From positions 1-22,661 of the forward strand of contig SFFS01000018.1 in the NCBI GenBank assembly GCA_004557805.1: a stretch of 22,661 nt of DNA. The letters run 5' to 3'. Position 1 is the stretch's first letter, and each line of letters begins with the position of its first letter. Source of the DNA: Clostridiales bacterium. GTDB taxonomy: Bacteria > Bacillota > Clostridia > Christensenellales > Aristaeellaceae. The notes beneath the pieces were generated by a model. The model was not told the DNA's origin, searched no databases, and worked only from the letters and a program-made list of their open reading frames with translations. The position numbers and the translations under genes are program-made. Shown piece by piece: positions 6,598-14,150 of this stretch.

Positions 6598-7218
6598 TCA
6601 TTGAATCAACGCCCGGAATACGGCGTCGCGGTCAAATGCGCCCGCCGCAAAGCCGGGAATCTCCTTGATAGATTTGCAAATGCTGACGCTGACCCCCGTC
6701 AGAATCTGTCCGATTTTCCGGTCGGAGTAGGGGCAATCGCCGGTCACAATCAGCGTGGACAGGCTGTGCACGACGAACCACAGATCACGGAAATAGAGAT
6801 CCGCTTCTTCAGCAGTGATATGGTAAACGTTCATCAGCGTCGGCCGGACAAGCTCCTGCAAATGCCGCATGGACGTCATGGCGCTGTATTTCTGATCCTG
6901 CGCCCGCGTCAAAAACAGGAAACGATAAAGCTCCGGTTCTTCCCGCGCAAACCGGATATACTGCATCCCAACGCCCAAGAAAGGGACTTTCTCTTTCAGG
7001 CCCGCATCTGCATAGTCGTCGTACACGCGCACCGCAGCGGCATAGACTTCCTGCCTGACGGCGTCCATAGAGCCGAATGCAGTAAAAACCGGCTGCGTAG
7101 AAGTGCCAAGCTCGTCCGCCAACGTTTTTGCGGTCAGGCCGTCGATGCCCTTGTCCCGCACAACCTGCAATGCGGCCTCAACCATTTTTTCTTTCGAGAA
7201 TTTGTTTTTTGGCGCCAT
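6598..7218 (-). CDS. TetR/AcrR-family regulator
   Basis: 206 residues. The start at 7218 (MAPKNKFSKEKMVEAALQVV) is chosen because GAGGAG lies 9 bases upstream and the TetR DNA-binding domain begins here; the longer in-frame extension covers the promoter. The helix-turn-helix spans residues ~10-55 (GIDGLTAKTLADELGTSTQP, then VFTAFGSMDAVRQE). The C-terminal ligand-binding domain (~60-206) has no motif that reveals the ligand. It is co-transcribed with the KTR gene and divergent from a second TetR gene. The consensus promoter at 7276-7304 overlaps palindromes, which suggests autorepression. Confidence 0.9.
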   Translation of the reverse strand: MAPKNKFSKEKMVEAALQVVRDKGIDGLTAKTLADELGTSTQPVFTAFGSMDAVRQEVYAAAVRVYDDYADAGLKEKVPFLGVGMQYIRFAREEPELYRFLFLTRAQDQKYSAMTSMRHLQELVRPTLMNVYHITAEEADLYFRDLWFVVHSLSTLIVTGDCPYSDRKIGQILTGVSVSICKSIKEIPGFAAGAFDRDAVFRALIQ

Positions 7219-7261
7219 ATCGTGAATCTCCTCTTCAGAAATCATCCGATACATATCACGT

Positions 7262-7285
7262 GATGCGCATCGTGCATTATATGCA
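7262..7285. promoter_or_regulatory. Palindromic operator candidates for the left TetR gene
   Basis: Two palindromes lie side by side: GATGCGCATC (7262-7271, perfect) and TGCAT-TAT-ATGCA (7273-7285). The second contains the -10 element and the first covers the expected transcription start, exactly where a TetR autorepressor would bind. Confidence 0.5.
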
Positions 7286-7304
7286 TAACCGTTCCCCATG
7301 TCAA
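7276..7304 (-). promoter_or_regulatory. Full-consensus sigma-A promoter of the TetR-KTR operon
   Basis: The minus strand reads TTGACA (7299-7304), 17 bases, TATAAT (7276-7281). Both hexamers match the consensus in all positions, so without a repressor this operon should be strongly expressed. Confidence 0.9.
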
Positions 7305-7419
7305 TAGCTCTGAAAAGAATTCTTTGGCGTGATAAAAACATTCTGAAAATCGAGATCAGCATATTAAGCCGAAAACGTATGCGGAGTCTTGCCCGAACCG
7401 GTTTGTTCCATCAAAAAAC

Positions 7420-7448
7420 TTGACACGCCGAATGCTTCGATGTATTAT
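7420..7448 (+). promoter_or_regulatory. Sigma-A promoter of the right TetR gene
   Basis: TTGACA (7420-7425), a 17-base spacer and TATTAT (7443-7448). Predicted start is near 7455, inside the palindrome that follows. Confidence 0.85.
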
Positions 7449-7470
7449 AACAGCGTTTTGAAACACTGTT
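7449..7470 (+). promoter_or_regulatory. Operator candidate of the right TetR gene
   Basis: AACAGCGTTT at 7449-7458 and AAACACTGTT at 7461-7470 form a 22-bp inverted repeat with one mismatch and a 2-bp centre. It starts directly behind the -10 element and covers the transcription start, typical for TetR autorepression. Confidence 0.7.
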
Positions 7471-7496
7471 ATGAATATTCAAGCGGAGGTGTTCCC

Positions 7497-8120
7497 ATGG
7501 CCAAGCGAATCGAAGGCGTGTCGGACGAGGTGCTGCGCTGCGCCCGGGAGGAGTTCATGGAAATGGGCTTTCAGGAATCCTCTATGCGCGTCATCGCCGC
7601 CAAGGCGAACACCAGCACCGGCTCCATCTATACGCGCTACGGCGACAAATCCGGCCTGTTCCACGCGCTGATAGACGAGACGGTAAACGGGCTTTTGAAG
7701 GGCTTTGAAGCGGTACAGGCAGTCTTCGACGACCGGCCTGTCGAATCCAAGAGCGATGCGCTGGACTATGCCAGCGATCAGGTGGTCGGCATGGTGAACT
7801 ACCTTTACGACCATCTGGACGATTTTCGCCTGCTGACGCGCTGCTCGGACAAGGACTGCTACGAGCGGATGATCGACCGCCTGATCGACGTCGACGTGAA
7901 ATACACGTTCCGCTTCATGCAGTGCACCGGCCGCAGCGCTCTGGCAGACAGCCAGACGGGCGCGCTGATGGTGCATATGCTCTCGAACGCGTTCTACTCC
8001 GGACTGTTCGAAACGATTCGGCATGAACTGAGCCGGGAGGACGCCATCGCCTACGCGCTTCGGCTGCGCCGGTTCTTCCGCATGGGCTGGGCGGATCTTC
8101 TGGGCATGGAAAAGGGCTGA
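7497..8120 (+). CDS. TetR-family regulator
   Basis: 207 residues. The start at 7497 follows GCGGAGGT with good spacing; the longer in-frame start at 7389 would place the promoter and operator inside the gene. The TetR DNA-binding domain covers residues ~8-55 (VLRCAREEFMEMGFQESSMR, then TSTGSIYTRYGDKSGLFHAL). The C-terminal domain contains Cys and acidic residues (LLTRCSDKDCYERM) but no motif that gives the ligand. It lies directly before a secreted GLUG-repeat protein, whose leader carries a different inverted repeat, so control of that gene is possible but not shown by matching sites. Confidence 0.9.
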   Translation: MAKRIEGVSDEVLRCAREEFMEMGFQESSMRVIAAKANTSTGSIYTRYGDKSGLFHALIDETVNGLLKGFEAVQAVFDDRPVESKSDALDYASDQVVGMVNYLYDHLDDFRLLTRCSDKDCYERMIDRLIDVDVKYTFRFMQCTGRSALADSQTGALMVHMLSNAFYSGLFETIRHELSREDAIAYALRLRRFFRMGWADLLGMEKG

Positions 8121-8141
8121 CGCCTTTTTCTTTTGATAATC

Positions 8142-8159
8142 GGTTAGATGATTCTAACC
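8142..8159 (+). promoter_or_regulatory. Inverted repeat before the GLUG-repeat gene
   Basis: GGTTAGA (8142-8148) and TCTAACC (8153-8159) are perfect 7-bp arms around TGAT. A possible -35 (TTGATA, 8133-8138) lies just upstream, so the repeat would fall in the promoter spacer or over the -10. TTAGATG also occurs twice (8144-8150, 8160-8166). Confidence 0.5.
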
Positions 8160-8216
8160 TTAGATGTCCTCGCGCAATGCGTTGACATAAATACCTTTTC
8201 AAAGGAGAGATTTCAG

Positions 8217-9443
8217 ATGAAACAGCTTCGCAAAACTCTGTCCCTGCTCTGCGTGCTGGCGATGGCGCTGGCCTGCCTAAGTGTTCCGGCGCCGGCGGAG
8301 GAAACCGCCTTTGCGGGCGGCAGCGGCACAGAGGAGGATCCCTGGCAGATCGAAACCGTTGAGCAGCTGGCCTATCTCGCCTCTACCGTCAACGACGGCA
8401 GCAAGAGCGGCTATATGGGCGCGTATTTCGCGCTGACCGCCGATCTGGACATGACCGGCGTGGACTGGACGCCCATCGGCAACATGGCCGACATGGAAAA
8501 CTATACCACGCTGTTCCTTGGTTCGTTCGACGGGCAGGGACATACCGTGAGCAACCTCACCTATGAAAACGATCAGTTCATCGTCGGCGCAGGCCTGTTC
8601 GGCATCAGCGTGGGCGAAATCAAGAACGTGAACATTGAAAACGCCGTCGTTCACTGCACTGAAGCCAATTCCATGGCCATCGGCTCGTTGGTGGGCTACA
8701 GCATGGGCAGCGTGACGGGTTGTTCTGTAACCAGCGCGGACGTGCTGGGCAATAACTGCACCGGCGGCCTGATCGGCGGCGATGTGGGCCCTGTGACGAA
8801 CTGCTCCGCGACGAACGTCACCGTGACCATTATCGGCGACAATGATTTCTCGGAAGGGCTGGTTCAGTGCGACGTTGCCGAATGCGGCGGCCTGCTGATC
8901 GGCGGCGGCTTCGGCGGCATGATTGCCAACTGCACCGCGCAGGGCACGGTCAGGGCCGAAGGCAACGAACCCGTGGGCATGGGCGGCATCGGCGGCTGCC
9001 TGGAAATGATGGACTCCATCACGAACTGCACGGCGGACGTGACGATCGTCAGCGCCAGGGGCGGCCACGCCATCGGCGGGCTGTGCGGCTATGCCGGCAC
9101 GCACTCCAACGGCCATGTGGCCGAAGAATCCGAGGGCGTTGTGACCTCCATCTATCCCGGAATCATTGAAAACTGCGCCGTAAATGTGAAGATCGACGCG
9201 CCCGAGGCCACGCACGTGGGCGGTCTGGTGGGCACCGGCCTGTATTACTACGGCGAGGAAACCGCTTTCGCGGTGAACAACTGCACCGTCAACGGCGAAA
9301 TCACCGCAGCTGCCCCGGGCGCGCTGGCCGGCCGCGCGGAGGGCTGCACGTTTGAAAACTGCACGGTGAACGTAACCATGAACGGCGAAGCGCTGCCCGA
9401 AATCGGAGCCACCGACCGCATGTACGAAAGCGCGGATCAGTAA
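8217..9443 (+). CDS. Secreted GLUG-repeat beta-helix protein
   Basis: 408 residues from the ATG with AAAGGAGAG just upstream. It has a classical signal peptide (KQLRK, hydrophobic core, probable cleavage after PAPA near residue 27). The segment GTEEDPWQIETVEQLAYLAS begins the fold usually seen before GLUG repeats. About eight degenerate units of the type GGLvG...I.NCtv.vtV follow from residue ~120 to the end, for example GGLIGGDVGPVTNCSATNVT and VGGLVGTG...NNCTVNGEI. Such units stack as a right-handed beta-helix used by surface proteins and adhesins. There is no LPXTG motif, SLH domain or membrane anchor, so it is probably released or loosely attached. The target is unknown. Confidence 0.85.
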   Translation: MKQLRKTLSLLCVLAMALACLSVPAPAEETAFAGGSGTEEDPWQIETVEQLAYLASTVNDGSKSGYMGAYFALTADLDMTGVDWTPIGNMADMENYTTLFLGSFDGQGHTVSNLTYENDQFIVGAGLFGISVGEIKNVNIENAVVHCTEANSMAIGSLVGYSMGSVTGCSVTSADVLGNNCTGGLIGGDVGPVTNCSATNVTVTIIGDNDFSEGLVQCDVAECGGLLIGGGFGGMIANCTAQGTVRAEGNEPVGMGGIGGCLEMMDSITNCTADVTIVSARGGHAIGGLCGYAGTHSNGHVAEESEGVVTSIYPGIIENCAVNVKIDAPEATHVGGLVGTGLYYYGEETAFAVNNCTVNGEITAAAPGALAGRAEGCTFENCTVNVTMNGEALPEIGATDRMYESADQ

Positions 9444-9451
9444 GAAATCAT

Positions 9452-9500
9452 CCCAAACCGGCGCGAGGCAGTCAGACGGCTGCCTTACGCCGATTTGGGG
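9452..9500 (+). terminator. Terminator-like hairpin after the GLUG gene
   Basis: CCCAAACCGGCG (9452-9463) pairs with CGCCGATTTGGG (9488-9499) with one mismatch, and an inner AGGCAG/CTGCCT stem continues it. Only a short T-rich stretch follows (CTTTCATTATT), so efficiency is uncertain. Confidence 0.6.
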
Positions 9501-9520
9501 CTTTCATTATTCATTGTTCA

Positions 9521-9529
9521 TGGTATAAT
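9521..9529 (+). promoter_or_regulatory. Extended -10 promoter for the ketopantoate-reductase-like gene
   Basis: TGG followed by the perfect TATAAT (9524-9529) forms an extended -10; the -35 is poor (around 9501-9506). The 5' leader would be about 50 bases. Confidence 0.55.
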
Positions 9530-9586
9530 AAACCGAAAAGAGCGGCAGGGCAACAAAAACCCTTTTCTGAAGAAGGAAACTTGACT

Positions 9587-10534
9587 ATGAAGATTCTGGT
9601 ATTCGGCGCAGGGGTGCTGGGCTGCAATCTTGCAAGAAATCTGTTTCGCGCCGGGAAAGACGTCACTTTGCTCGCACGGGAAAAATGGGCGGAGGAGCTT
9701 CAAAAAAACGGACTGCGAATCAAGGATAAGTTTTCGCCTCGCATGTCGGTCAGCCATCTTCCGGTTGTGACCGCGCTGAAGCCGGACGACGTATACGATG
9801 TGATTTTCGTGGTCATGCGCTATACGCAGCTGGATGCCATCCTGGATACGCTGCGGACAAACCGGACAAAGAATATCGTCTTTGTGGGCAACAATGTGCG
9901 CGCAAAGGCGCTTGCTTCCTCGCTGCCGGAGAAAAACGTGCTGTTTGCCTTCGCGCTCTCGGCGGGGCACCGGGAAAGCGACCATGTAGCGTCCATCGAT
10001 CTGAAAAAGATCACCATTGGCCAGCTTCGTGGCGCGCCCTCCAATGAACCGCTGATCGGCCAGATTTTCGACGGCACAAAATACAGGGTCGTCTATGAAC
10101 CGAACATGGAGGACTATCTTCTCTGCCACGCGGCGTTCGTGCTGCCGGCGGCCTTCGCCTGCTACAAAACGGATGGCAGCCTGAAAAAGCTCAAGGGCGA
10201 CACGGCTTATCTGAACCGGCTGATCGACGCGAACATCGAGGGTTATCGCGCCATCCGGGACGCGGGGTATGAGATTCTGCCCAAAGGCGATCAGGATTTT
10301 GAAAGCGCGGCGTATCGCAAAACCTGCCTGCGCTTCTTCAAGCTCATGTGCGCGACAAGCCTTGGAAAAATCTGCGCATCCGACCACGCCATGAACGCAA
10401 TCGACGAAATGAGCGCGCTGAACCGCGATCTGAAGCGATTTTTTGATGAAAACGGAGCGAAATATCCGGTATGGCTGGAACTTGAAAAAGAGGCCGGCAA
10501 ATACTTGCGCGCGGATGAGCGCGCAGGCCAGTAA
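9587..10534 (+). CDS. Ketopantoate reductase (ApbA/PanE)-family protein
   Basis: 315 residues. The N-terminus MKILVFGAGVLGCNLARNLF is a Rossmann fold with the GxGxxG-type NADP loop at residues 7-12 and matches the ApbA/PanE family, which reduces 2-dehydropantoate to pantoate. The strand VIFVVMRYTQLDAIL and the turn IVFVGNNVR continue the pattern. The C-terminal helical domain is divergent, so it may act on another 2-keto acid or have lost activity; the panE name is not justified. The start at 9587 (AAGGA nine bases upstream) is preferred over the in-frame TTG at 9581. It stands alone between two terminators, with no pantothenate gene nearby. Confidence 0.75.
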   Translation: MKILVFGAGVLGCNLARNLFRAGKDVTLLAREKWAEELQKNGLRIKDKFSPRMSVSHLPVVTALKPDDVYDVIFVVMRYTQLDAILDTLRTNRTKNIVFVGNNVRAKALASSLPEKNVLFAFALSAGHRESDHVASIDLKKITIGQLRGAPSNEPLIGQIFDGTKYRVVYEPNMEDYLLCHAAFVLPAAFACYKTDGSLKKLKGDTAYLNRLIDANIEGYRAIRDAGYEILPKGDQDFESAAYRKTCLRFFKLMCATSLGKICASDHAMNAIDEMSALNRDLKRFFDENGAKYPVWLELEKEAGKYLRADERAGQ

Positions 10535-10554
10535 GCATTTTTGATATTTACGGT

Positions 10555-10586
10555 GCGGGGAGAGCGATCTTCCCGCGCTATTTTTT
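10555..10586 (+). terminator. Terminator of the ketopantoate-reductase-like gene
   Basis: GCGGGGAGA (10555-10563) pairs with TCTTCCCGC (10568-10576) with one G-U, around the loop GCGA. Six T follow after GCTA. Confidence 0.75.
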
Positions 10587-10691
10587 CGCCATTTGCCGGT
10601 ACTCCGCAGGATACAGCCCGCAGTTTTCCCGAAACAGCGCGGCGAAGCGGCCGTTATCCGAGCGGCAGGTGCCGCTGACAAAACTCACAGC
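10578..10691 (-). pseudogene. Relic of an AraC-family regulator (C-terminal end only)
   Basis: The last 37 codons before a TAG at 10578-10580 read as the final part of an AraC DNA-binding domain: RFAALFRENCGLYPAEYRQM corresponds to the usual xFxxxFkxxxGxxPxeYR. Nothing upstream in any minus-strand frame continues the domain before dapB, so only the end survives. The deletion probably removed the rest of the gene. Confidence 0.55.
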
Positions 10692-10729
10692 GGAAGGCTT
10701 TCCCCTCTTAACGGCAAGGCGTTTCCCGT

Positions 10730-10752
10730 GCGGGAAAAACGTCCCGCTTTTT
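10730..10752 (+). terminator. Second plus-strand terminator, at the end of dapB
   Basis: GCGGGA (10730-10735), loop AAAACG, TCCCGC (10742-10747) and five T. It points into the dapB stop from the opposite side and would stop plus-strand transcription from entering the minus-strand operon as antisense. Confidence 0.65.
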
Positions 10753-11407
10753 ATCCGCGCGTCATATCCTCCATCGTGTAATACCCCGGCGCGCAGCCGC
10801 TCAGCCACACCGCCGCCGACAGCGCGCCCCGCGCGAACGCCTCGCGGCCGTCTACGCGGTGCAGCAGCGTCACGGTCTCGCCGTCGCCGTAGAACGTCAC
10901 CTCGTGTTCTCCCGCCAGCGTGCCCGCGCGCACGGACAGCACGTCCGCCTCTCGCGCGCCCGCATCGGCCGCAAGCCATTTCGCGGTACCGCTGGGCGCA
11001 TCCCGTTTGCCCGCGTGATGCCGCTCCAGCACGACGGGCCGAAACCCATGCAGCTCGGCCGCGGCCAGCCGCGCCAGCCTGCGCATCGTCACCACGGAAA
11101 GCAGCAGGTTCGCGCACGGCAGCACGGCGATTCTCTCCGCCGCGCGTTCAAGCGCCGCCTCGCGGGCTTCGCCGTCTCCGCCCGTCACGCAGCAGACAAG
11201 CGGCGCGCCCTTTTCCGCGCACAGCGCGGCATGAGCAATCGCCGCTTCCGGCGTGGAAAAATCGAGAAACACATCGGCCTCGCCGCCCTCTTCCGGCAGC
11301 AGCGGGTCGATCCGCGCCGTCACGCGCAGATCGTCCCGTCCCAGCGCGGCGCGCTGAACGGCGCGTCCCATCCGGCCCGCCGCGCCGAATACTCCGACCC
11401 TCAGCAT
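10751..11407 (-). CDS. dapB: 4-hydroxy-tetrahydrodipicolinate reductase
   Basis: 218 residues, somewhat shorter than the usual ~225-270. DapB reduces the DapA product with NAD(P)H on the way to diaminopimelate and lysine. It shows the nucleotide loop VGVFGAAGRMGRAV (residues 4-17), DFSTPEA, the catalytic signature ERHHAGKRDAPSGTA, and the C-terminal GEHEVTFYGDGETVTLLHR. Two usually conserved spots are altered: the GTTG loop reads CVTGG, and the PN(F/M)S segment reads CANLLLS, so activity or cofactor choice may differ. The start is ATG 11405-11407, which overlaps the end of dapA by 7 bases. It is the last gene of the seven-gene minus-strand operon. Confidence 0.9.
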   Translation of the reverse strand: MLRVGVFGAAGRMGRAVQRAALGRDDLRVTARIDPLLPEEGGEADVFLDFSTPEAAIAHAALCAEKGAPLVCCVTGGDGEAREAALERAAERIAVLPCANLLLSVVTMRRLARLAAAELHGFRPVVLERHHAGKRDAPSGTAKWLAADAGAREADVLSVRAGTLAGEHEVTFYGDGETVTLLHRVDGREAFARGALSAAVWLSGCAPGYYTMEDMTRG

Positions 11408-12279
11408 GCCAGTTCGGCCAGCAGCTCGCGCAGCCCGCCCGTTTCCTCCGGACGCATCGCCACCAGCGGCAGGCGCACGTTGTTTTCGCACAGTCCGAGA
11501 ATGGCCGCCGCAGCCTTCACCGGAATCGGGTTGACGCGCGCAAACAGCGCCGAAATCAGCGGCGCAAGCGCCTGCTGCATCTTCCGCGCCCCCGCAATGT
11601 CGCCGGAAAAATACAGCGCGCACAGCGCGCGCATCTTTTCGGGAACTACATTGGCCGCCGTGGAAATCACGCCCGCCCCGCCGCAGGCCAGCACAGGCAG
11701 CGTCAGCTCGTCGCAGCCGGAATAGACGGCGAACTCCGCGCCGCACAGGCGAATCGCCTCCATCGTCTGCGCCATATCGCCCGACGCTTCCTTCATTCCG
11801 GCGATGTTTTCATGCCGCGCCAGCGCGGCGGCCGTCTCCGGGCGCAGGTTCAGGCCCGTGCGCCCCGGCACGTTATACAGAATCAGCGGGATCTCCGACG
11901 CTTCCGCCACTGCCGTATAATGTGCGATCAGCCCCTCCTGCGTGGTCTTGTTGTAATACGGCGTAACGGCGAGCGCGCCGTCCGCGCCCGCAGCGCGGGC
12001 CACCTTGCAGGCCGCGATCACCCTGCGCGTATCGTTTCCGCCCACGCCCGCAATGACCGGTACGCGGCCGTCCGCCGCCTCAACGGCGTTCGCAGCCGCC
12101 TCAGCCTGCTCCCGTTCGGTCATGGTGGACGCTTCGCCCGTCGTTCCGCAGACGACCAGCGCGTCCGTCCCCCTGCCGATATGCCACCGGACCAGCCGCG
12201 CCAGCGCGGCCGCGTCAAGCCTGCCTTCCGCATCGAAAGGCGTAACGAGCGCACACGCGCAGCCCGTAAAAATCCGCAT
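11401..12279 (-). CDS. dapA: 4-hydroxy-tetrahydrodipicolinate synthase
   Basis: 292 residues, the normal length for the TIM-barrel lyase that condenses pyruvate with aspartate semialdehyde. The active-site residues are all present: the Schiff-base Lys 163 in GMKEASGD, Thr 46/47 in CGTTGEAS, Tyr 135 and Arg 140 in LYNVPGRTG, and the tyrosine pair in TPYYNKT. The start at 12279 (MRIFTGCACALVTPF) is preferred over 12324 because the fold begins here and a purine-rich site (GGAAGGGGG) precedes it. Its product feeds both cell-wall diaminopimelate and spore dipicolinic acid. It overlaps dapB and follows comB after 54 bases. Confidence 0.95.
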   Translation of the reverse strand: MRIFTGCACALVTPFDAEGRLDAAALARLVRWHIGRGTDALVVCGTTGEASTMTEREQAEAAANAVEAADGRVPVIAGVGGNDTRRVIAACKVARAAGADGALAVTPYYNKTTQEGLIAHYTAVAEASEIPLILYNVPGRTGLNLRPETAAALARHENIAGMKEASGDMAQTMEAIRLCGAEFAVYSGCDELTLPVLACGGAGVISTAANVVPEKMRALCALYFSGDIAGARKMQQALAPLISALFARVNPIPVKAAAAILGLCENNVRLPLVAMRPEETGGLRELLAELAC

Positions 12280-12333
12280 GTTTCCGCCCCCTTCCTGCGC
12301 GATAGTATGCGCAGAAACGGGCAAAAAGAAGCG

Positions 12334-13038
12334 TCAGCGGAACCAGCCGTCCGCCTGTTTTTCCGGGACGCTGCCGAGCGTGTCCTCGGTCAGGCAGTAG
12401 CGCAGATCGTCCTCCAGGCCGAGCGAACGGAGGCGGTTAAAGTGCTTTGTGGCCGCAAGGGCGGCCATAAAATCCCCGCGCGCCGCTTCATACAGCATCC
12501 GCGCGGCAATGGCCATATCATCGAGCACAGGCGACGCGCCCAACTTTTGCAGCCGCTCGATGATCGCGCCTGCGGCCAGCGCGTCCTCAAGCGTGAACGC
12601 CCCAAGCGTCCCCGCACAGATAATGACGGTCTTCTCCTCACCCCTCACGGCTTCGGCGGCGGCCTTCGCGTTGACGAACGCGGCCAGCAGTACGCGCTTC
12701 GCGCCGCTTGCGGCGGCGATGGCCTTCGTGCCGTTGGATGTGCTCATCACAAGGTTCCGCCCCGCGACCTTCTCCGCCGTATATTCCAGCGGCGAGTTGG
12801 AAAAATCGAACCCCGGAATCAGCAGCGCGTTGCGTTCTCCGCCCAGCAGCGCTTCTGATCGGACGGCGGCCGCCTTCGCTTCCTCCACGCCAGGGCAGGC
12901 CAACACGCCCGCGCAGCCGTTATGGAGCGCCGTCACGGCCACGCTCGTCATGCGCAGCGCGTCGATTACAATGGCCGCCGCACCGTCAAGCGCGCCGGGC
13001 AGAATATTCGCGGGAACCGCCATCACGGAAACGTTCAT
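12334..13038 (-). CDS. comB: 2-phosphosulfolactate phosphatase (ComB family)
   Basis: 234 residues. ComB is a magnesium-dependent phosphatase that turns 2-phosphosulfolactate into sulfolactate, first known from coenzyme M synthesis in archaea. The family signatures are present: IDALRMTS with Asp 26 and Arg 29, GFDFSNSPLEY, STSNGTKA (99-106), and CAGTLGAFTLEDALAAGA with Cys 141. The start at 13038 has AAGGT at 13046-13050; an ATG at 13059 directly after the spmB stop is possible but lacks a ribosome binding site. Bacteria with this gene do not make coenzyme M as methanogens do; sulfolactate is a known solute of Bacillus spores, and the spmA/spmB neighbours fit that use. No ComA (phosphosulfolactate synthase) gene is in the window. 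Confidence 0.85.
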   Translation of the reverse strand: MNVSVMAVPANILPGALDGAAAIVIDALRMTSVAVTALHNGCAGVLACPGVEEAKAAAVRSEALLGGERNALLIPGFDFSNSPLEYTAEKVAGRNLVMSTSNGTKAIAAASGAKRVLLAAFVNAKAAAEAVRGEEKTVIICAGTLGAFTLEDALAAGAIIERLQKLGASPVLDDMAIAARMLYEAARGDFMAALAATKHFNRLRSLGLEDDLRYCLTEDTLGSVPEKQADGWFR

Positions 13039-13059
13039 CTTCCGTACCTTCTTTCGCAT

Positions 13060-13566
13060 TCACAGAATTTTGCAGAAATACGCCGCCGCCAGCGAACCGG
13101 CCAGCCAGGCCAGCAGCGCCGCAGGCAGCGCGTGGCGCGCCTTTTTCACGCCCGCCGCCCCCAGATACACCGAGCAGGTATACAGAATCGTCTCGCTCGA
13201 ACCGACCATCGCTGACGCGGCGCGCCCGGTCGGGCTGTCGGGGCCGTAGGCCGCAAGCGTCTTTTCCAGCATGCCCAGCGCCGCCGAGCCGGAAACCGGC
13301 CGCAGCAGCATCACCGGCAGCGCGCCGGCAGGCAGCCCCAGCCTTTCCAGCGGCTTCGCGCACGCGCCGACCAGCGCGTCCAGCGCGCCCGAGCCCGTCA
13401 AAAGCCCCGCCGCCAACAGCACCGCCGCCAGGCACGGCGCGATGCTCCATGCCGTTTTCAGTCCCTCTCGCGCTCCGCGCAGAAACGCGTCGTACACAGG
13501 CACACGCCGGAAAACGCCCGCCATCACCGCAAGCAGCAGCACCGCCGGCACCACATACGCGCTCAT
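13060..13566 (-). CDS. spmB: Spore maturation protein B
   Basis: 168 residues, a membrane protein of the nucleoside-recognition (Gate) domain type. SpmA and SpmB act together in dehydration of the spore core in Bacillus and Clostridium. Visible marks are an N-terminal helix AYVVPAVLLLAVMAGVF, VYDAFLRGAREGLKTA, then LRPVSGSAALGML, GPDSPTGRAASAMVGSSET and the end LYTCSVYLGAAGVKKARHAL. The ATG (13564-13566) overlaps the stop of spmA as ATGA. comB begins 21 bases after its stop. Confidence 0.92.
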   Translation of the reverse strand: MSAYVVPAVLLLAVMAGVFRRVPVYDAFLRGAREGLKTAWSIAPCLAAVLLAAGLLTGSGALDALVGACAKPLERLGLPAGALPVMLLRPVSGSAALGMLEKTLAAYGPDSPTGRAASAMVGSSETILYTCSVYLGAAGVKKARHALPAALLAWLAGSLAAAYFCKIL

Positions 13567-14135
13567 CTGCGCGCAAGCGCCGCGCAGGCGAGTCCGCCTG
13601 CGAGCGTTGATACCGCCGTCGCGCACAGCGTCGGCAGCACGATCGACGCGGGGCTCTGCGCCCCCGCGGCAGCGCGCATGGAAACCACCGTAGCCGGGAA
13701 CAGCTGCAAACTGCTTGCGTTGAGCACGAGGAACATGCACATCGCGTCCGTGGCCGCGCCGTCCGCGCGCTTTTCCTCGCTCAGCAGCCGCATGGCGCGC
13801 ACGCCTGCGGGCGTGGCGGCGTTGCCAAGGCCGAGCATATTGGCCGCGAAATTTTCGGCAATCGCCCCGCGCGCCGGCGAATCTTCGCCGAGCGACGGGA
13901 ACAGCGCCTTCAGCAAGGGCGCAAGCGCCCGGCACAGCGCGCCGATCGCCCCGGCCTCCTCGAGAATTTGCAGCGCGCCGCACCAAAGCGCGAACCCGCC
14001 GCCCAGCTTCAGCGCAAGCGTCACCGCTTCCGCGCCCGATTGCAGCGCAGCCTGTCCCATCTGCGCCGCGCGCCCAGAAAACAGCCCCCATACAAGCCCC
14101 GTGCAGCACATGGCTGCAAACACAGCGTTCATCAT
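13563..14135 (-). CDS. spmA: Spore maturation protein A
   Basis: 190 residues. The N-terminal MMNAVFAAMCCTGLVWGLFS and the motifs LGGGFALWCGALQILEEAG, ENFAANMLGLGNAATPAG and MFLVLNASSLQLFPATVVSM are those of SpmA, partner of SpmB in the inner forespore membrane. Several membrane helices are evident. It follows the methyltransferase after 15 bases and has no strong ribosome binding site (a second ATG codon follows directly), so it may depend on ribosomes arriving from upstream. Presence of the spmAB pair argues that the organism sporulates or descends from a sporulating ancestor. Confidence 0.93.
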   Translation of the reverse strand: MMNAVFAAMCCTGLVWGLFSGRAAQMGQAALQSGAEAVTLALKLGGGFALWCGALQILEEAGAIGALCRALAPLLKALFPSLGEDSPARGAIAENFAANMLGLGNAATPAGVRAMRLLSEEKRADGAATDAMCMFLVLNASSLQLFPATVVSMRAAAGAQSPASIVLPTLCATAVSTLAGGLACAALARR

Positions 14136-14150
14136 GGGACAGCCTATGCG

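Noticed and set aside
7219..7362. Longer start for the left TetR protein
   Set aside because: It would put the consensus promoter and palindromes inside the gene and has no ribosome binding site.
8260..8280. Lipobox in the GLUG-repeat protein (ALAC)
   Set aside because: The residue three before the Cys is Ala rather than Leu/Val/Ile, and a better signal-peptidase I site follows at PAPA.
10669..12858. Plus-strand open frame of 729 codons opposite dapA, dapB and comB
   Set aside because: Extreme Arg/Pro/Ala content and overlap of three well-supported genes show that it is an artefact of high GC.
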